Of a stretch of 64,000 bases of DNA, positions 58,958 through 64,000 are shown piece by piece. The stretch is from assembly GCF_963855985.1 (NCBI RefSeq), contig NC_087092.1, positions 5,270,001 through 5,334,000 on the forward strand. The letters run 5' to 3'. The position numbers and the translations under genes were made by a program. This stretch comes from Ostrinia nubilalis. Lineage: Eukaryota; Arthropoda; Insecta; Lepidoptera; Crambidae. Numbering within the stretch: the stretch's first letter is position 1; each line of letters begins with the position of its first letter. The notes under the pieces were generated by a model. It did not search any database. It saw only the letters and a list, made by a program, of their open reading frames with translations, and was not told the DNA's origin.

Positions 58958-60149
58958 TTTATTCTTTTATTTATTATTACCGATTCCCTAAAAATCATAA
59001 TTTACAACTTCACTGAGTATGAAACATCGCAAGAAACTGAGAATTAATTCCGTCCTTGAATTTGTTTTTGTGTTAAATACGAGTTTACTAAATCTACCGT
59101 TCTTTTGATTTTTGCTAATAATAAGGTAGGTATATTTAGTTCATCGAGACAGGAGATAGTACCAAGCTCTACTAAATGCTTTTATGCAAATCAAAGCACA
59201 CCATTGAACTGACTTGAAGTAACTTCCCATGTCTTGGTCCCTTGTTCAGGGCAAGGTAAAGTCAAAAGAAAGTTCACAAATTGTAGGTAAAAAAGATATT
59301 ACTTATATGATCTCAATAGATTAGATAAATATTTGAATCATAGGTAACGTTGAATTTCAGTTTTGGAAAATAAACGTATGATATTTAGGTATCACTTCAT
59401 TATCCTACTCCTGGGTTTTTATCAGATTTTGGCCTCAGTCAAATGATCAATGTAACAAATGCACCCTCTCCAATTCTTTTATTTTTAATTAGCAAAAGTT
59501 TTACGCCATCCCTCATCAAAAATATTCGTGTGTTCCGAACAAAACAAATTCTCAATCGTCACTTCGCATCGGCCCCGAAATCGAAATGAATACGAACGAC
59601 AACCCGCTTGGGGAAAGGATAAAAATCGTCAAAAAAACCAGGGAAATATCAACCATTGTCCGGCAGGCACAATGCCTTTACGACACCGGGTAAATAACGT
59701 TTCGCAAAACGTGAAAAAAACACACAGTTTGCGGGCAACGGGTAAACACGTCGCAGTACCCCTTATTGAGTTGATCTGGCCATTTGTGCGGGCCCTCGCC
59801 CTTTGCGATTTGGAAAAAAAAGAAATTCGGCTTGCGAATTCAATTTTCGATATCCATTTTTGACGTTCCGTGATTAGAACGCAGTTTGGTCGTTAGCGTG
59901 AATGTTTCGGATAGGAAGCGTGTCGCTTACTTCGTTTTCGTTTACGAAGTGCGAATTTGCACCGTTCGCTTTAATGGATTTTTGAAATCGTCTGAAGTCT
60001 TGATTTGGGATTTTAAAGCATAGGTTTATCGGGGATCGGTTGTGGTATTTTATTTGCTTGATTCACATTTGAAATCTATTGAATTTTTACGAAAACTCGT
60101 GGAGATTTATACGAAAATAAAAGCAATATACTTTCGCAGAAACAATATC
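58958..60149. other. Non-coding stretch with one less AT-rich block
   Basis: A block at about 59440-59960 carries a 111-codon plus frame (59528-59863) whose product has no recognised domain, and CpG-bearing strings such as CGACACCGGG. Regulatory DNA is as likely as coding. Nothing else supported. Confidence 0.35.
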
Positions 60150-60560
60150 TATGATAAGGTGTTTTAATTTCGCCGGTCCAAGAGTCCACTTGCATTCACA
60201 TAACAATGTTGCGCGCCCATAAAAATATCTAAATAGCAATAAAAACAAATAATGCCCCCAATAAATGATCTGAACAACCGTCTAATACATCTCACGAGTG
60301 TCATCGAATAGTCTTGCAATAATAAATATATCATAGTTATCCTCCAGGGGCGAATAAAGGGAAAATGAAGCAAATCGTCCCACCCGGAAGGGTCTAGAAA
60401 GAAAAACGATTAATATTAACTGAAATTGTTATTGCCCCTTCATGGCGTAGATTTAATATTTTTATTGCCAAAGGAAAGAGTTGAGGCGAATTCAATACTC
60501 ATAAAGTGAACTTCGTTATTAAAATTGGGATGGTAACGTTTATTGCGTTATGGATGGGGA
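60150..60560. promoter_or_regulatory. Candidate enhancer, cluster of TTTATTG/TTTATGG sites
   Basis: At least six sites of the TTTAT(T/G)G type within about 350 bp, on both strands: near 60218 (CCATAAAAATA), 60237 (GCAATAAAAAC), 60259 (CCAATAAATG), 60460 (TTTTATTGCC), 60500 (CTCATAAAGTG, a variant) and 60537 (GTTTATTGCG). This is the core bound by Caudal and Abdominal-B-type homeodomains. The intervening sequence is complex. Function is inferred from site density, not shown. Confidence 0.35.
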
Positions 60561-61500
60561 ATTAAAATTGCTTGTTATGACTACCTTGTGATCTATAGGT
60601 AGAAGAAGGGATAGGTAGGTACTATAACGACGAACATCTCTTTTGCTTATAAGATTGGTTTTAAATCAAAGATTTATAGAAATGTATGTAGGATACTTAC
60701 AAGACAGGTTCTAAAATATTGTTCACAAAGTTTGTGACTCATATTATTAAATTTAAAGTAGATAAAAGCACATAAAAGTGAGAGGAGCAAAACAATGTGA
60801 TGTGTAACTCGCAAAAGTTGTAATCGACAGATTAACTTTCATATCTTTATTGAGACGTTGTTTTTATTTACATAATGCCTTTGCTAACGTCATTTGAGGT
60901 TATTTCATGTAGGTATGTACATTTACCATTTAAAAAAGGAATTTTAAACATGGTTTAAAGTGCGAGCCTAATAATATTTCTCCAGATAAAAATAGGCCCC
61001 ACTGTGTGTATTCTTCAGATAAATTAAGAACAGTTAAAAATATTAATTGCACGATAATTACAAGCCCTAAGAACGGAGAAACAAATCTGCCAGTGAATAT
61101 TTTCCAGCAAAAAAGAATGAAAATATAACACTTTAATCAAATCTCAGTTCATTAACTGCTAAATGAGAAAGGGTCATTACGTCCGCGGATACGAAATTAT
61201 CCCCTTAACGAGCGTCGCGGTTCTTGCATTAAAATGTAAACAGTGCGTACCCTTTCCAGTCGTAGACAAGGTGGTGTGACCGACTCGGCGTTTTGTCTGC
61301 AACATCGTTTGGGCAGGCGAGCGTTTAACCGCCGCGTTGAGAATGCGGTTTTGGTTGTTAAACATTATAAAAGCGAGTTTCATAAAAACTAAACTTTGCT
61401 GGTTAGTGAAACTGTAGGTAATAATAACACGTCGCGCAATCTGATAATCAGACAAGTCATCTTATTTTATGTCAAGCAACTGCACTCAGGAGGATTTGAT
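60561..61500. other. Non-coding stretch
   Basis: A less AT-rich block at about 61160-61480 includes GTCGTAGACAAGGTGGTGTG and a 92-codon minus frame without known features. Otherwise AT-rich and empty. Confidence 0.35.
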
Positions 61501-61582
61501 GAGTGCTACTGACAACGCCACCCTTGTGGCGGAGTTTTGGGCTGACACTGTGTAGATTTGTTGTCGACACGAAAAGAAGAAG
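61501..61582 (-). repeat. Dispersed repeat, GTGTCGACAACAAA type, copy 2
   Basis: On the minus strand it reads CTTTTCGTGTCGACAACAAA, then TCTACACAGTGTCAGCCC and AAACTCCGCCACAAGGGTGG, matching 47907-47980 but extending further into TGGCGTTGTCAGTAGCACTC. Probably a retroelement end. Family unknown. Confidence 0.65.
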
Positions 61583-61663
61583 ATCTTATTTTAGCACTTG
61601 AGTAAACATAAATATTTGTTTAAATTAGCTGTTACTTTGAACTCATGAAAAAAAAATCCATTT

Positions 61664-61769
61664 GAGGATTGCACCATCTTGCTTACTTAATAACCGGTGT
61701 TTTTGTATGGAATTTGACAAATTTTTGACGTTTGTTAAACTCAAAGTAAGATGGTGCAACTCAGCCTAA
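61664..61769 (-). mobile_element. TGCACCA-family MITE, copy 2
   Basis: GAGGATTGCACCATCTTGC and AGATGGTGCAACTCAGCCTA face each other. The body contains AATAACCGGTGTTTTTGTAT and AATTTTTGACGTTTGTTAAA, which is the reverse complement of the inner MITE at 14635-14758. This confirms a family with two copies here. Confidence 0.85.
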
Positions 61770-64000
61770 GAATATTAATTGTTTGAAAGTTAAAAATAGT
61801 TTAATGTGCGAATTTATATTTGATTTATTTTATTGATTTGATTAATTTATCCCCCTGTTGTTTAATTGATTTAATTAATTTATTCACGTGATTGTGTTGT
61901 GAAAAATAGCGACGATGAGATCACATGACGTATTATGTCAATCCTTTAAGTATGCCAGTAAAATACACCACATTTAAGTGGTCATGCATCGAAGGATTAC
62001 CTCCGTGAGTTTTGTGCGTGCCTACCTAAATCTAAATACATCAATAATTACTAGTTTACCTTGTGTGTACTTAAAACGCCGCGTTTCACACGTTCGTCTA
62101 CAACGCCAGCGTAATAAGAGAGCTTCATCTAAGTGTCGCGTACCTCGGAGCGGTCATCTCTACCGGGATCACTCCCGCGGGCCCCGTATACGGGACAGCG
62201 GGATTTATACACTTTTGGCAGACGTTGAACTCTATTACCGGGGGTTAAGGTTCAGGTTCAATGGGAGGACTGTACACGGGATTTATCCCGTCTGAACGAC
62301 ACCTCTGCGACGCTGAATGTTTTATGGCACGCCATGAAGATGTTTTTGGGTTTGATTAGATTTAACACGTTAAGAGGGTTAATTTTAACATTTCACAACG
62401 AAAATACTTTGAGGCAGAAGCCTGTATAAAACATTTTCTTCATAATACTTTTCAGTCAAAGTACTGTCGACTGCACATCACTACATTTTTAGCTTGGTGT
62501 CGTCTGTACATACATATTATCTGAGTACATTTATATGTACCAATTACATAAATTAAATAAGGGTTGAATTTCAGAATGATGAATTTTTACTGCGCTACCA
62601 ATGTTCAATCTTTAATGGCATTAACTATATGACAAGAATAAATAAATACCTACATCCAATAAACAATACATGCATCTCGATTTTTCATGAACGTAGGTAT
62701 TTTAACACTTTTTTTAATAACCGGTTTCTATTCTTATAGCAGCAAGATTTGGGGTAGAGCTTAACAGGCTCTAATAAGAAAAACAAAAAAATGAAAATCC
62801 TTATCTCTAATAAAGCTTGACGTTATTTACACCAAATTCGTTTTCCAAGCGTAACCCGTTACAAATTAGGGGATTTCTTAAAAAAGCCCGCGCTAAGCCG
62901 GCGCATCTGCGTACAAATGAGCGCCATCACTTACGTCAGCTGGCGATATGTCAATGGTAACACGCGTTTGTCGTAAGTGACGACGGCACTTAAGTTGACG
63001 TTACCACAGTCAGATGTGGTTTAACATATTTTAATCAATAACATTTTGACTGCAATGTGTTGAAAAAAATGTTGGCGCAGTCATGTATTTTTTTTTTTTG
63101 GGAAACAAGGTAACAACAACGTGATGGTAATACGAGTATACCATAGTTTGCGGTTATAGGCTCCTAATTATATTAGTACGTAATCTAATTACACACAAAT
63201 ATTGTGTTCAATAATGTACTTCACTTTGTGTCTGTACTTTTTTTAAGACACAAGTAAAAATATTATTGCCTTCGTCAATACTTATTCATCAATCAATAGA
63301 AGTTTTAGTCTTAATACACAATTCTGGCTTGAAGGTGGCTCAACTTTAGCATCATGCGGCTCATCGCAATCACGTCGCGTAGCGTTCCTGCCAACAGTGT
63401 GCCCGAGCCTTATTCCCCGTACAGTTAATTAGTTGAATTCGACTGTGTACTAAAAGCTAAATACTTACAGCGAGTCCAACTGTTTGCAAACTGAAACTTA
63501 ATTGGAAACACGTTTTTGAGAAACTTCGGTGATATCAAAAGAAGTTTAGTGCCTAAATCAAAGGACAATGTTCGTTCTCCATACATTGTTCGCCTAAAGA
63601 ACCAACAATTTTGACATATTACTACCCGAAAGCGAAATAATACGATTCTGTGTGTAAGAACAATGATTCCTGATGGACACTTGCCATAAAATTAATGATT
63701 AAGAATATTAAATCACAGCGATTTTATAATATGTCGTTTATGACAACATGGCGTCTAATGTATTGTGTGAATGTATGAACACCGATTCGCGAAAAATGTT
63801 TTGTATTGTCGTCACGCCGAGTCGCAGCCAAATAGTATAAAATAACAGAACAAGTTTTAGAAATACAACTCGGCATTCCACTTTTACAATATGCCCACAT
63901 ATTGCACGTAAATAAACAACATGAATCGTAGGTTGTTTCCACCCTTGTCATCTGACACATGAAATAAACTCCTATTGTATTATAGATATCGAAGCCGAAT
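61770..64000. other. Non-coding stretch to the window end
   Basis: A block at about 61970-62310 is CpG-bearing and holds a 105-codon plus frame (61978-62295, first ATG at 61984) whose product is Arg-rich without a recognised domain. Another at about 62880-63020 contains CATCACTTACGTCAGCTGG and CGTCGTAAGTGACG, an imperfect inverted repeat. The 78-codon minus frame at 63724-63960 is unremarkable. No gene supported. Confidence 0.35.

Overview
The window is AT-rich animal DNA with no bacterial-style gene organisation. No open frame exceeds about 121 codons, and I recognise no protein-coding gene. The repeats point to a moth or butterfly (Lepidoptera). Several families look familiar from that order: short Helitrons with TC...CTAG ends inserted between A and T; truncated RTE-like LINE 3' ends with a (TGA/ATC)n tail; a tRNA-headed SINE; a CCGACTTC-ended element family; and many MITEs. 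This assignment rests on recognition from memory, not on a search. The window is best read as intergenic or intronic sequence, a gene desert near developmental genes being one possibility.

Layout. 0-5.5 kb: a MITE, a satellite array (period about 174 bp) and, at 5.48 kb, a weak candidate for the last coding exon of an unidentified gene. 5.6-15.8 kb: several MITEs, a GC-rich island at 13.3 kb, homeodomain-site-rich blocks at 12.1 and 13.9 kb, an inverted duplication at 14.2 kb and a MITE nested in a MITE. 18.3-22.7 kb: a dense transposon patch holding a 2.3 kb foldback element with an exact 8-bp target duplication, a nearly perfect 330-bp palindrome, and two copies of a CCGACTTC element that differ at one base in 378. 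23-31 kb: three more MITEs, a possible non-coding exon at 26.25 kb and a LINE 3' fragment with an exact 11-bp target duplication. 33-39 kb: blocks of less AT-rich sequence that look like conserved regulatory DNA, including a diverged collinear duplication (33.5 and 34.1 kb), and a Helitron. 39.2-42.1 kb: a second satellite (period about 197 bp) split by a 1,053-bp foldback transposon, which is itself split by a LINE tail. 44-50 kb: a 48-bp-arm perfect palindrome and a third satellite (period about 180 bp) ending at a GC-rich island. 54-64 kb: the SINE, a second GC-rich promoter-like island, a Helitron, a LINE tail, and a cluster of TTTATTG/TTTATGG sites at 60.2-60.5 kb.

How it works together. 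I see no operon, pathway or defence system. What can be read directly is a layered insertion history, with relative ages fixed by nesting and target duplications, laid over a background of candidate regulatory blocks. All calls of regulatory function are inferences from composition and motifs; sequence comparison with related Lepidoptera would decide them.
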